The translations under genes were made by a program, and so were the position numbers. From assembly GCA_963556145.1 (NCBI GenBank), contig OY744463.1, forward strand, positions 806,001 to 870,000: 64,000 nt of DNA, written 5' to 3'. Positions 11,356-23,838 of this stretch are shown here, one piece after another. Positions within the stretch are counted from its first letter, which is position 1. Each line of letters opens with the position of its first letter. The notes beneath the pieces were generated by a model that saw only the letters and a program-made list of their open reading frames with translations, made no database searches and was not told the DNA's origin. Origin of the DNA: Hygrocybe punicea. Its lineage: Eukaryota; Basidiomycota; Agaricomycetes; Agaricales; Hygrophoraceae.

Positions 11356-11604
11356 ACGGCATCAGGATGGTGGGGGGTGATGGAAGGTCAGGCAAGGAGC
11401 CGACTAGCTGGCATCAGGACGGTGGGGTGATAGAAGGTCAGGCAAGGAGCCGCCTGGTTGGCAGAAGGACTGCAAAGGTACACCTGATGTTGGATACCAA
11501 TTATTGTACATGTTGGGCTGGCGTCGCATTGTATGGTGAGGGAATGCAATATATTTTTCATGTCCAACACGACCATGCGACAAAATGGAGTAGGAGTAAT
11601 ATAA
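11356..11604. other. Short tandem duplication and 3' flank of Plavaka gene
   Basis: A block of about 44 bases (GGCATCAGGA...GGAGCCG) is repeated twice at 11359-11402 and 11410-11452. The remainder to 11604 is the region downstream of the Plavaka pseudogene stop; no gene was seen. Confidence 0.5.
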
Positions 11605-14600
11605 TCACAACGGAGCATACCCCTCGGCGCCGTACATATCCTCCACGTCAAAATCTTCCCCGTCCTCCAGGCCCAAATCTTGAACACCATCAGATTCGTC
11701 TCCCTTGCCCTCCTCGTCACTCCCATCTTCCTCTTCAGCAGACACATAACTGTAATCAGCCTCTTTGTTCTCGTCACATTCTTCGGCGTCGTCATTGACC
11801 ATCTCTGGCGCATCCAGGTCATCTTCGTCCTCAGATAGATGAGCATTCTCTTCAGTTCCTTGCGGTTTCCGAGCCCAGGCTGCTTGATGACCAATTCCTC
11901 CCGCACGATAACGCATGAACATATCGCGGTCCACAAACCTAGTCCCAGAATTAGCATAGAGTTGTTCCAGTAGAATCAGTAAAGTGACTTACATGCCAAT
12001 GTAGTAATACACCCAATCTTCATCATTCTGATTTGCGTGACGTCCAATTGATTTTCCTAACAAGTCCTCTGTCCTGCCGAATGTGAACGCTGGAATAAGA
12101 TGGACCCCTTGTAGTACCACCTTTGGATCCAAGAATCCAAATGCGTTGGGGTCTGCCGAATCCAGGAATCCAATCCTGTGTAATCGTCGTGTTCCAAAAC
12201 CACCCGGGGCGTTTAGATCGCGGCTGAACCAACGGACCCATAAAAATTCCATGCGTTGTGTTTCTTGTGAGTTCGATTTAGGACCGGTGTGACGGACATT
12301 GACGTGGAACACGCCAATGATGCGTGCATACCAATAAGGATGAGCATCATTTTCATCTTCGTCTTCATGTGCGACAACCATCATATCAGGGTGCGTTTGA
12401 GGGTTGATAGAGTCTTGGGTGCGGCGCATGTCGTATGTCATATAGTTGATACGGAGCACTTTATGACGATACATTCGGTTGCTGACAAAGCGGATGTTGT
12501 CACAGTCATTTTCTGTGAATGTATGTTCGTCTCCATCATAGGGAATGCCTGTAAGACGGGCCAGGAGATGATCTTTCAATTGTGGCATGAAATTCTGGCA
12601 AAATCCATGTTAGCATATCGCATGAAACATATTACAGTCGGTGTACACACCTTGAGAGCTGGATCATTTCGATTCTTTGTGAGAAATCGAGTGATGTCGT
12701 CGTGGTAGCGTTGTGAATCTGAGATATGGTGATGGACTCTCGGTGATGTATAGGGAAGGGGTTCGTTGTCGGTAAATTGAAGTGATATGTCTGCCTGTTC
12801 ATTTTCTGATGGCGTCGGCATGGCATTGGCTGCAGCAATCTCATCATCTTCTCCTTTCTTCATCGCACGCAACAGTGCTTCATGTTGGGTATGCTTTGCG
12901 ATTTGAAGGCCAAACTTGTCATTTTTGTTTGTCCGAGGATAGAATCGTTTGACCCGCCGGTGTTCCAATTCGCCCTGAGCAATCATTCAGTGCAATGAAT
13001 CAAGGTTAAAACACAAATGCGTACCACTTGGGTATTGTAGTTGTCTGTTGTGCCATACCAACGAATGTTTTTCACATAGTCTCCAAGCGAATGATACTTG
13101 TATGTTGCGAGATTAAGCTGCTTGATCTTCAGACCAGATGGTGCCTTTTCTTTGCTAGTTTGTGCTGCTCCTTGCCGTGTAGGCGCAGTTTTCTTTCGTT
13201 TTGCTGCAAGTGCCGCAGTTCATCGACCACACGCTGCTTGTTTGTGTGGTATCTCAACCGTGACATAGGCTTCACAAGTTGTTTTTTTGAAGTCCCGAAC
13301 AGTGATGCCAAGAGTTTTTGTAGCGTTCTCGAAGAAAGAGAGAGTGATGTCGGTGTGAAGGCGAAGCTTGGCATAGGCGTGCCACATTGCGAGCTCAAAG
13401 AACAGATCCAAAAGGATGTCGTTATGTGGTGGTGGTAAAAGCCCTTCGATGACTGGCATGATGCACTGATTGCTTGATTTGAAAAGACGCAGGGCATTCA
13501 ACGATGGAAACTATTCACCTGAAGAATGTCCTCAAAATCACGCGCAGCCAATTTTTTCATTCCTGAGATGTTGTTTCCGAAACGGCGGATCGTTGAGTGA
13601 CCAAATGTAGGTACCATGCGAAAGCTTAAAAGGAGTTAGAACTAGAGATGATTAGAAGAACAGAGAACGTGCCATTTGTTGAACTCTTGAATGCAGTCAT
13701 TGCCTGCTGCATATAAAATCCAAAGCAGATGGATCAAGATTGCCTTGAATACGCCAAGTTCGAACTCATGCAACAAGTCTGGCACAAACATTGAATAGAA
13801 ATTGAACCCGAATTTTGATAGTCACATGGAAAATGCGTTCTGAGTTTGGACAAATGTTAGACCATCGTAATTGAATAGGATATGGCAAAACACACGGTGG
13901 TTGGCAGTAATGATGTTACGTCCAAAACCTTTGAGATCTTCAAGCTCTCCACACCAACACCCTTCTCGAATATCCAACAGCGCACCATCGCAATTGACCT
14001 CCGGAACCAGGGTGTATCTTCCCGAATATGACTGCGTCGTTGAGCATCAACAAATGTTCCCATTGCTGGAATGTTTGTGTTGAGAATTTCGCATTGAGGA
14101 CAGGGACAATGTGAGAGATATTTGATGCAGGCGAGTAGGACTCTAATGGATGAATGTCAGCTTGTGGCAGTAACATTGAACGAATAAATAATTTTCAGGG
14201 TAATCCGCAGAATATGTGAAAAATCAAGGGAAAAGCCGGCGCAATACTCCATCACCACAAAGTCGGACAATACCATGTTCATCAGCATGCATAAAGTCGC
14301 CATCCAAAAGTAGGAGCCATATTTGTTGCATGAGTTCACGTTTACAAAATCGTAAGACCTCAGCTGTTGCGGGAATCTTGTATATATTCTGGTAAAAGTC
14401 TTGAAATGAGTCTGGAAGCTAAAACATGTGATGATGGAAGTGCACTCTAAATTAATTGTACGTCGTGAAATACCTTAGGAATATATGCCAAGTGATGGGC
14501 AGCAAAATCAGTCGGTTTTCCTCGGAAATATTTTGAAAGATTCCCAAAGAAAGTGTATATTGGCCAGAGCGAAGCCGTTCCAAAACTGGCAAGGTGGGTG

Positions 14601-16059
14601 GAATCGGACCAGAGCATGATTGGAGCTATCGCAATTTCAATCTGGGGATCATTGTTCAGCTCGTTGTCAGGTTGACGAAGATGCGCACGAATCTTGGCAT
14701 CTTCCTCAATCATTGCATCTGAGTTGTACAGTTCCGTGTAGATTCGAATGTTTTCGGATTTGTCCAGACGAGGTCGCCCAGTAGCGCCGTCAAGATCATC
14801 TGGAGGCTTGTAAAAGAGCTTGAATGGGATCCAGTGGTATTTTCGACTGCTTGAACCTTGGAATGCTGCCTTAAGCACCTCGATCAGGCAACGATAATAG
14901 ATTCAATCAATCCTAAACAATGGAGCTTGTTCTTCTGATTTGTATTTGGCTTTGGTGTTAGGCAGGCGGATCGAAACAGAGCCTTCATTCCAACCATCTT
15001 TGGCCAAGAAAGCCTCACCGGTGGTAGCGTACTTGTCAAGTCGGTCAAGTTCATGTTTGGTACTAAATTTCTGGAGGTCTTCTCGGTCAAAATCGTCGGC
15101 TAGAAGAACCTCATGGACAAGCTGATCGAGTCCAGCACTGGATTTCATATTTGAAGTGCTATAGAACCAGTTCATAAGACGAAAAACTGTCGCATTAAGA
15201 AACGGAACAAAGAAATTGGTCTTGAGTGACCTCCCAAACCCAGCACTTGGTAGAGCAGGATTATCGTTGGTGTCCATAGCAACCGGAGCAACAGCAAACG
15301 TCAGCCCATCACATAAAGAGTCGAGGGTGAGCTCATCTTCTGGGTCTGTGGATGGCTTGGTAGTGTACTGGCGATAGACCCCAAAAGTATTTGGTTCCAT
15401 TTCGAATTGAGGGGAATCAATGGACTCGGGATTGAGAGTGTCATCGGCTATTTCATCCACAACCTGTCGAGCGAAGTGGTCGTGTACAGGAGCAGGTGCC
15501 GGTACTCCTGTTCTTTTGTGTTTGCAAGTAGGGCGGGGAATGTGATATGGCAATCCAGCCGTTGTCATGGGCAAGAAATCTTGTAGGGCTTTTGGGACCT
15601 TGCGTTTGGGACCAGTTTGGCTGAAGAATTCTGGCCTGATTTCTTCAGGTGTATCGCATATGGCCATTGGTTCCATCTCAACTTCGGGCATCGGCTCAAA
15701 ATCCTTTGTAACAATTAATGAGGAATCTATTAGAGAAATAATTTACCCACATCATTGAGTTGTGTCCGTAGGGCTCGCCGTTCTCCTTCCACATCTGGTG
15801 AGTTCTCTACCTGTCGTATTTTTGCTGCTTTTGCTTTTTTCATATTGGCAAGCCTCCTCTTCATTGAACTGGCTGTCAAGTTCACATTCTTTGTGCAATA
15901 CCTTAGGTGCGTCCTGAGTCCCCTGTGGTCTGCGAAGTTCCATCGGCACGCGATACACACTTGAAGTACCATTATTACGATAAAGGCCAGCCAGAGTGAC
16001 CCTCTCATCCCAGCACACACTTGGGATCTGAGGCCTGGCACTCTGGGAATGTGAAACAA
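11605..16059 (-). pseudogene. Plavaka-type (CACTA superfamily) transposase, decayed, copy 1
   Basis: Multi-exon transposase gene on the minus strand. Seen in order: an N-terminal zinc finger (C-x2-C ... H ... C around 15960-15890), an acidic linker, the Plavaka core with LWSDSTHLASFGTASLWP and NLSKYFRGKP (14640-14500), the RRFGNN / LAARDFED block (about 13600-13520), PPPHNDILLDLFFELAMWHA and LRLHTD (13440-13340), GDYVKNIRWYGTTDNYNTQ (about 13090-13030), and the C-terminal EFLWVRWF, PNAFGFLDP and an acidic tail ending at 11605. In-frame TGA codons at 14905-14903 and 13222-13220 interrupt it; the second sits where the family has Arg (CGA to TGA). No other large deletion is apparent. It diverges from the DUF6698 pseudogene that starts at 16226. 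TIRs of the CACTA type were not located. Confidence 0.85.
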
Positions 16060-16225
16060 CCTGTAAAGTTCTGTAAAAAAACTTAAAGGTTAATAAACAC
16101 TTTCGCAGTAGGACTTAATGAGTTAATAATTCGTCATTTTCCTCGATGCATCTGTCACATGACCACTAATCTTTGGGGAGGGAGTTTGCACAGTCGATAA
16201 TGCAGCTTAATCACTCACCACGACA

Positions 16226-18043
16226 ATGCCCCAGTTTCTTCCCCCAAAAGCAAAATCCTCCTCGCACTCTAACAGGCCCTACCCGAACTCTAATGCCTCA
16301 AAGGCGTGTGCCCCATTGCCGAAAGTGGGAGCAGGCTGTTCTCAACCCAATAAGCCAACACCGAGGATTTGCATTGATTCCAATTCTGAAGATTCACAGA
16401 GTGAAAAGGAGAATAGGTACGTGAATTACATATACATATTTCTGATTGCAAAATACTGGATTACCTTGGGCCATGGACACAGGTCTGAGGAGGAAGACAG
16501 CGGGATGGATGATGACAATGAGATGATTGATAAAGGTAAAAAACTTGGCCACGACAACAGGAATGAAGAACAAGCACTTCAACCTGAGAGTTGTAAACGC
16601 AAACGTCACAACAAGGAAGTTCGCTATGCCCTATCAAATTTGATGACACAGAAGAGACTGAAGTAAGCATGAATGACCTATTTAATGAGCACTTGTGAAC
16701 TGACAGTTAACATTCCATGTTTCTGCTTTAGAATTGTCAGTTTTCTTTACGCCCATACAAGGATTCAGCATGGTTCATTCCGCGTGCCATCGGCCCCTTC
16801 TCGAACATCATGCAAGCCTTTCAAATTGGGTTGAGGCTCGATGAGAACACTGAAACTGAGCCAGATGAAGAGCTCAATGAAATGTATGTAAATATCCGTC
16901 TGTTTCTAATATTTTTACTGCATATATGCATAGTGATGAAGAAGATCGTTTGGAGGCCAAGTTTGTTTACAATGCCGTGATGGAGCTAATGCCTGGGCTA
17001 TGAGAACAACTGGAATATTATGTTGTGGAGGGTGAATTTGAAACACTTCAAGGGATGGCTGTCTTCGTAAGAGTTTTCTGATTAATTGTCTCAAACCTGA
17101 TATTTGCGGACAGCTGGATACCCACGCACGTTGTGCTCGCACGGATGATGTTGGGACACTACGCTACACAGCAATGTCATATATCCCCAACATCCCTGGC
17201 ATTCCGACAATTAGCCCAATCAATCGGAATAAAGGTGACCGTGGTTTTGCCCATGTCGCCTCTGGGCATTTACTTTGCCCACGCAACATGTGAGATGAAT
17301 ATGACCAAGATTGTGACAAGTAAGCGATCACGCCGAGTCAATCAATATTGTTACTGAAGCACTATTGAGGTTTTGCCGTGACGTTCGCGATGGAAATATC
17401 ATCATTTCTGCGCAGGATTGGCCACCGTTCTTATATACTGAGGATGAATATGATCCTGAGGCCATCGACAAGGGTTTATTAAAAGGGCCGTTCTTGCTTT
17501 CGGTAAGATAATCACATTGAATTGTCCAGTCACTAACTTGAATGTATTTTGATCAGTGCTTCCGACACATCTTCACCGGACCTTGCACTGCAATGAAAGC
17601 GACTCCAGGACAGTCTGCCGGGAAGAAAACTATTGCAGATATTTACAACATGACAAACATCACCGGTCGCAACATTGCTTATGCCGCTGTCTTGGTATGT
17701 ACTCATTTAAATGCTAGGCATCTCAACTGATAATATTTAGGCTCGCTTCATCCTCAACAGCCAGGAAGAATGGGCGGCAGAAGATGGCAACTTCAACATG
17801 ATTGAATTTTTCAAGAACGTTGTTGAGCTGTTTGACGATCCGGAATGGAGTAAATCCACTCTTGAGTGGTGGGACAAGTAAGCACAACTGACTCTTTGTA
17901 TTTATCCTGACCAATTGCCATGATTCAGTCAGGTTCTCGGAGCTAAAGCATGTCAAGGAGGCAGTCGTGCCATTCGTCAAGCCAATGCCCAGTCTGGTAC
18001 CGCAATGTTGGCTGCTCAACGTGCCGCCCGCCGTGGTGCATGA
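16226..18043 (+). pseudogene. DUF6698-family gene, decayed, copy 1
   Basis: Exons with GT-AG introns of about 50-70 bases can be followed from ATG 16226 to TGA 18043. Conserved blocks: DSAWFIPRAIGPF (about 16770), LDTHARCARTDDVGTL, DRGFAHVASGHLLCP (about 17240), DWPPFLYTEDEYDPEAIDKG, the CFRHIFTGP block (17555) and LEWWDK before a basic Ala/Arg tail. These match what I know as the Agaricomycete family DUF6698, of unknown function and often found beside transposons. The frame is broken by TGA at 17001-17003 and 17291-17293, both where CGA (Arg) is expected, and a one-base frame problem exists at the intron near 16664. It starts 167 bases from the start of the divergent Plavaka gene, so the two may belong to one element. 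The family name rests on memory of its motifs. Confidence 0.65.
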
Positions 18044-18561
18044 AAAATTTCAAGGTCGCTTTTCCATCTTCATACCACTGTGTCTGCCATTCTCGCTATC
18101 AATACCCCACTCATCGCATGCATAAAAGCTTCCAATGAACATTCCACGTGTATTACTCTGTTGCTCTCCGAACGTTCTCGCTCTCCCATCCAATTGCTCT
18201 CCATAATGTCTCATTTAGCTCCCTTGTCGAATCCGTCATGCTTTGTGCTGTTGTTATGTTTCCAACTCCGCTTCCAACCCCGATGCCCATTCCGATACCC
18301 ACCATGACAATTCTGCACTGCACACCTTCCTTTTTCATTTCATTTTGTCCTTTGTCTTCCTTTCAACGTCATTGTTTCTTCATTTGGACATCCTTGTATT
18401 TTCTTATTCTTGTTCTCTTTTTGTCCCTTCTTCTACAACAATCCAGACCGACCATGGACATATCTCACGTGACCTTGTTGTACCCGAATAGTCTCCTTGC
18501 CGATGGACGTCACCAACATTGTCTTTTCCCTTCGATATCTTGTTTATGCTATCCCACGACA
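18044..18561. other. Pyrimidine-rich non-coding stretch
   Basis: T/C-rich sequence downstream of the DUF6698 pseudogene with no convincing gene. It is interrupted at 18562 by a hAT-like element and continues at 19465. Confidence 0.5.
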
Positions 18562-19456
18562 TAGTGTTGCCGAAGTTCAGTTCGGTCCGGTTCCGACCCT
18601 TTTTGGCGGAACCGCGAACCGAACTTCGGGTCCGGTTTGGCGCTGGGCCAAACCTGGACCCAGACGGCATCGAACCGTCTGTCCGCGTTCGGTCTGGGTT
18701 CAGACGCGGTCTGAACCCCGGACCGAGATGGGCTCACCCCATGAGCTCTGTTCTCCTCGCGAATGGCAGGCACGTATCAATTGATACGGCGCTGCACTTC
18801 GTGAGGTAGTTGGGCTGCGGGGGAGCCGTCCGGCGCTGCTGCTGCTGTCATGGCCGTTGCTGCTGCCGTTGCTGCCGGCGCTGCTGCTTCCGCTGTTGCT
18901 GCTGCTGCTGGCCGTTGCCATTGTCATTGCCTGGTTGCCGTTGCCATTGCCGTTGCCGTTGCCGCCACTGGTGGTGGTGGTGGTGGTGGTGTTGCGGCTG
19001 TCCCGCGTCCGTTGGCATCGCGTTGGCGTTGGGGCGGTGGTGTGCTCGCGATGTGGTCGTGGTCGAGTTTCCTGTAACAGATAATATTAGTAAAGTTCAG
19101 ATAAATGATAAAACTTACCTTTGTCCATGAACGTGACATTGTGTCGCCTTCATTGGCCTTGCGTTCAAGTTGTTGTTGTTGGTGAAGAAACTTCGTGTAA
19201 TGGTCACATGATACCGTTTAACACGAAAAAGTAAGTAAAGAAATACGAAAAACAAATGAAATAAATACCTTGAAAATATCCGCGTTCGCGGTTTGGACGC
19301 GGTTTGGAGCCGTTCAGGAAATCCGGCAGGCCTCGAAACCCGGAACTGAACCCGCGGTCCGGTTCAGCACTTGGCTGAACTTAGACTGAACCTAGGGTTC
19401 GGTTCGGGGTTTGAACCGGGTTCGGCTAGGTTCGGAACCAAACTACGGCAACACTA
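18562..19456 (-). mobile_element. hAT-like non-autonomous element with intron and CTG repeats
   Basis: The 8-bp repeat CCACGACA flanks the block (18554-18561, 19457-19464). Termini are inverted: TAGTGTTGCCGAAGTTC on the left and TAGTGTTGCCGTAGTTTGG read from the right. Both subterminal regions are dense in GGTTC/GAACC and CGGTTC motifs. Read on the minus strand, a short exon with Met-Ser-Arg-Ser-Trp-Thr-Lys is followed by a GTAAGT...ACAG intron (about 19119-19073) and then a frame encoding His and Gln runs (CTG/CAG repeats). The copy at 37259-38287 has the same plan. No transposase domain. Confidence 0.8.
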
Positions 19457-19475
19457 CCACGACAAACCGATCACA

Positions 19476-19646
19476 ATGGCTGTACTCCCGACACAGCTCA
19501 TTACCGTAATCGTTATTGGCAGCATTGCCATCACCTTCCTGATCAGTTTCTACCTTGTTATGATCTATCTTTGGCATCGGCACCGAAACCCTTCCGCCAT
19601 TGATACTTCTGACTTCCACCTCAACAATATATTGACACGTAATTGA
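19476..19646 (+). CDS. Small predicted membrane peptide (56 residues), doubtful
   Basis: ATG 19476 to the stop at 19646 encodes 56 residues with one long hydrophobic segment (about residues 7-32, ITVIVIGSIAITFLISFYLV) followed by a basic HRHR stretch, so a single-pass membrane peptide. The start lies 12 bases after the target duplication of the hAT-like element, which would separate it from any promoter upstream. No homologue is recognised and no second copy exists in the window. It may be a chance frame. Confidence 0.25.
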   Translation: MAVLPTQLITVIVIGSIAITFLISFYLVMIYLWHRHRNPSAIDTSDFHLNNILTRN

Positions 19647-20341
19647 CAATTGCCATTCTCGGATATTTGGTTTCCATATTCATACCCTGTGCCTACCATT
19701 ATCCTTTCTGATGATCCGACAACATTCCTCACCTGCATGCGAACTCTGAACAATCCCTGATCACGAGACATTTCACTGTTCTCTCTAATCCGACCATCGC
19801 CGGAGCATACTCTTTTGGACTTCAACCACAGACCATACGACTTCCCAAACAGTGAACCAACCCCTATCATATATTGTTTGCACGACACCGCTTCAATGCA
19901 GTACCCGACGACTTGTTCCCACAGCTTGTCACTCATGCCATGACTTGAAACCTGGACCCACGTTCATTTATCCTTTTCCATCTATAATCTTGATACCTCC
20001 CACACTCGTTTACAATGATACCCTTTCTTGGACGAATACTGACATCAGGTGGACTGCATTGTTCCACACACAGGACAAGACACCACCCCTCGATACGTCA
20101 TTGACACAAACATTGTCATCCGGTACAGCTTATGCTGTTCACATGTCTGACCTCGACTAGCCCACTGTCCTAGTTGGTTTTTTCCTCTATACATTCCTTC
20201 ATTTTCTTTCATACCAACCTTGCCGCTATATCCATGCTACCTCAAGACACTCTCATCACCAACCCCACACTGGACGATACCCATCTTCGACCCGACCATG
20301 CAATGCACTTGCCAAACTGTGCACTTGCCCGTTACAGCAAG

Positions 20342-20821
20342 TGTAGACCCCGAATTGGCAATTCTGCATGTCACATGATCCAATGACAAATCATCCCAGT
20401 CATCTGGACCCCTTCTATCCTCAACGACACCAGGGCCTCTAGTTGGATCGCGAGAACATCGACATGAGGACGCCTCATGTACGCCTCATGGTGAACACAT
20501 GGTAGAGTTGGACATGTTATGGCTTCATGGTTGTATTTCTATTTACCTCCCCTCAAGACCAGTCACTATATATACTGTTCTTGTTGTTGGTTCGGACTTT
20601 TTCTTCTTTTCCTTTCTTTACATTTAGTCTGGTTCTTGGGGCAGACCCCCTTATCTTGGGTAACCCCCACAGCTCGCAATGACATTGTACCATGAAACCC
20701 CCCTCTTAGCAGTGTTGTCTTAGTAGTAAGCAACAATGAAAACTGCTCTTCTCTCCTCTGGAATCCGATCCCCAGTTAAGTTGATTGTTGCCGGAGCCCG
20801 CTGCAGAACCGATCCGTAACA
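20342..20821 (+). repeat. Possible solo LTR
   Basis: The block starts TGTAGACCCC and ends CCGTAACA, carries a TATATATA box at about 20571 and a T/C-rich region after it, like the U3-R-U5 order of an LTR. The flanking five bases (GCAAG and GCTGT) do not match, and no second copy is in the window, so this is tentative. Confidence 0.3.
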
Positions 20822-21990
20822 GCTGTGTATGTACTTGCATTCATGTTTCGCTGCCAATAAGAATAATTATAATAACGTCGGAATACACAAGAATGGTCTA
20901 TCCTCTGATATGAGCCAGCAGTGCCGAGCTGTGCTTCCATGCGCTGCCAAGGTAACCCTACTCTGATGGCTCTCTTGCATGAGTGTGGCCGGTCTGGAGG
21001 CCCTCTTGGATGACACTGGCCATTATGCTGGCCTCCTTGGAATATTCCGCCACTCTGACCATGGTCTTGGATTCCCCTTGGAATATGCCGGACAATCTGA
21101 TGGCGTCTTGGTTTAGATGGCCCTTATGGTCTGACTTAGCATAAAAGGCAGAGTCTTGCGAACCTAGACCTGTCCCTTGCCAGAGGTGGTCCCATTCTGG
21201 CGAGCTTTCCAAGCAAGGTAGACTTTGTATTTCCTCACATGTACTTATAAGAATTTTTCACTTTCGCTGATGATCTAGGTTTCCAAATTTAGGTTGAAAA
21301 ACAACCAGAATATGAACAAATTCAACCTACTATTCTGAGGTGGGACCGGGCTATTATATTAATATATAAGGCTATATAAAGGGTTATATAGTGGCATAAG
21401 GTAGTCTCCCACAACAGTTCTGATCACCAACAGCTATCCTTATAAGGTTGGTCAGGTTTGAATGCAAAGCGTGTCATGCTAAGAATGATAATGTTTGTTA
21501 ATCATTATCACAATGACACTGACCCGCCAGTTGTTACCAAAGTGAAAGCTGACGCGCTGACAAGGCAGATTTGCCTCAATGACAAAGTTGCTTAATAAAC
21601 CACAAGAAAGATAAATCTTGTGAATTGGGCAATACCAAACCGAATGACAACCAACCAAGAGCAACTACCAAGAATGGCAATTTTTGTGAACTGAGCGATG
21701 CTAAACAAAATGAACGTTGACGAAGTGGATGGCAAACACCATCAATCTAGAGAACAGTGCCGGCCCTGGATCAATCCTGCAAGAATGGGAAGTTGGCACA
21801 AGGGAAAGTAACTTTCATCGATGCCACAACTGGTACCAAAATGATGCAGAATTACCAGGTAGGTCAGTAAGGGAAGGTACGGCCTCCCTTTCACGATTCA
21901 AGAGGGAGAATCAGGCGGAGAGAACCAGTGAAAAGAAAAATATTGGCAATAATGAAACATGGTAGTAACGGAAACTAGCTACTTTCAGCC
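20822..21990. other. Intergenic stretch without a recognisable gene
   Basis: Contains an A/T-rich segment (20850-20890, 21340-21400) and short frames only. No domain, RNA gene or duplicated end was recognised. The pseudogene on the minus strand begins to end at 21991. Confidence 0.4.
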
Positions 21991-23412
21991 TTACGACGCA
22001 TGGTTAACCCTGCCTTTCAATAATGCCCGTTTCTCCTTGATCCTGGCCCAAGCACTATTCTTCGAAGCAGGGCATTGTGCCACTGAATGATTTGGGAATA
22101 TTTGGCTAAAAACAGTTAGAAGGACAATGCCAATAGGAGAGGAGATATTAATACCGGTTCCACCACACAAGCAGATCATTGACTTCCTCGATCTTGTCAA
22201 TGTCATCAAATAACTCCAGGATTGAGGAGTAGAAGGTCTCTGAGTCGGTGACGGTATCAGTCCTCGAGAAAACAGGAGAAGATGTCAATGCAAATCGAAC
22301 CTATAAAGATAAGCATAAGCTGTTAACACAACAAATAGATCAATGTACCTGAGTGGTGACGTAGGCGATGGACACAGGTGTTACTCGAGTCATGCCATGA
22401 ATGTGGGCATTGCCAGAACGAGTGGCCTTCGGCTCTTTGTCAATGGAACTGGGTGATGTGAATATATGCTTGTAGGCCTATGGTGCTTGAGTGTAGGTCA
22501 ATACAATAAATGGTTTCTTACCGTCACCAGAAGGGAGCTTCGAAAAAGTCCATTCCACGGATCCTCCCCATCATAATTGCACCCATGGTAGATGAAGATG
22601 GGCCACTGATCCCCTGAAACTGTCAACTCTCTGTTCCGCAACTTCTCCTTGGTCCTGCAACAGAATTCAGAATCTCCAACTTCGAATCGAAAATGAAAGG
22701 GCCAGACTCATTATTGGACCAATCGAGGTCAGCAGGGCAGAGTAATGCACCAGTGCGTTCATGATGAAATCCACGATCAGCCTTCACGTTCCGAGCTAAG
22801 GGAGGGTTGAGCGGTTGGCCCCAGGGAGTGATCCAGTCTAAGACGGAGCCTTTTAAACTCTTCGTGTCGTCAGATCTGGCGCTTGAGGCACCCTTTTGTA
22901 TCTATATGATTATGATGTGGTGACTTGAGTATTTGATATTAAATTGCTTGTAGACCTACCAATTCAGCGATGAATGCAGCCTCCTCATCTGAGCTAGCTA
23001 GTAGGCGCTCTTCAAGGCCGGCTATCATTCACAGGAGCTTGGTAAAAACATGGTGCTCCCTTCATTCTCTGGAAGAATGATCAACAGATATTTCATTTGT
23101 TAAAAAGATATATTGACTTGACCGGTAAGGTGCTGGCGTCTTTGGCTTCATCCACAAGTTCACGCATGCGAGCAATACCATTGGTTATGAGTGCTTGTAC
23201 ATTCGTCATAGCATGTACCATGCAACCGAAATGGTGACCATGGTGAACCAGAGGATCTGAAACACAACTGACCATTGATGGTGAGTGAACTTAGAGCTAT
23301 GAGAAATGAAGAGACCAATGACTCATGCCCTTTTTCTCGCACCTACATGAAAGGCATTGTCTCTTTGATGCCGACTGGTGCTTGCAGGAGGAACATTTTG
23401 GTCATCAGCCAT
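21991..23412 (-). pseudogene. DUF6698-family gene, decayed, copy 2
   Basis: Starts at ATG 23412 (MADDQNVPPAS), with GT-AG introns, and ends at TAA 21991. Blocks in order: HHGHHFGCMVHAM and NGIARMRELVDEAK (about 23250-23130), HHVFTKLL.MIAGLEERLL (23050-22990), DDTKSLKGSVLDWITPWGQP (22880-22830), FHHERTGALLCPADLDW (about 22770-22720), GDQWPIFIYHG and DPWNGLFRSSLL (22600-22540), YKHIFTSPSSIDKEPKATRS (22480-22420), VRFALTSSPVFSRTDTVTDS and LLVWWNRQIFP near the end. These are the complete motif set of the family I know as DUF6698, better preserved than copy 1. Two TGA codons at 23064-23062 and 23031-23029 replace Arg codons (CGA to TGA). Function of the family is unknown. Confidence 0.7.
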
Positions 23413-23838
23413 GAGACTTGCTTGAGAGAGGAGTGCCGAGAACCTTTATATCTTGTAAGGTTGTAGTTCCCACGAGATATCTGAACTCACACGAGAACAG
23501 AAAGTTGTTGGAGAATCCCCAATGGCTGGCGGAGTGCTTTCAGCTGAGGTTGTGATTCTCACGAGATACCCGAACTCACATGAGTACACAAATTTGCTGG
23601 TTAGGCAAAGGCTGGTGGAGTGTGTCGGAGTCTGGTCTGCAACATATATAAACCATTGAAAGATGCAACCTTCTATCAGTGGTTGTCTCATCCCCCACTT
23701 TGGAAGACGTACCATGTCTGCCTCTGGAAATGAGAGGGTCAAGCAGTTTCTGCATCGCATCCACATGACACTTCACGCCGTCCTCCATTACGACTGCCAA
23801 GAAGACGATCTTGCCATTTGGTATTGGTGAGTCATTGA
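23413..23838. other. Upstream region of DUF6698 copy 2 with a two-copy repeat
   Basis: A motif of about 28 bases, CACGAGATA..CGAACTCACA.GAG, appears twice about 85 bases apart (near 23470 and 23556). No gene is convincing. The stretch ends at the target duplication GTCATTGA of the next hAT-like element. Confidence 0.4.
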
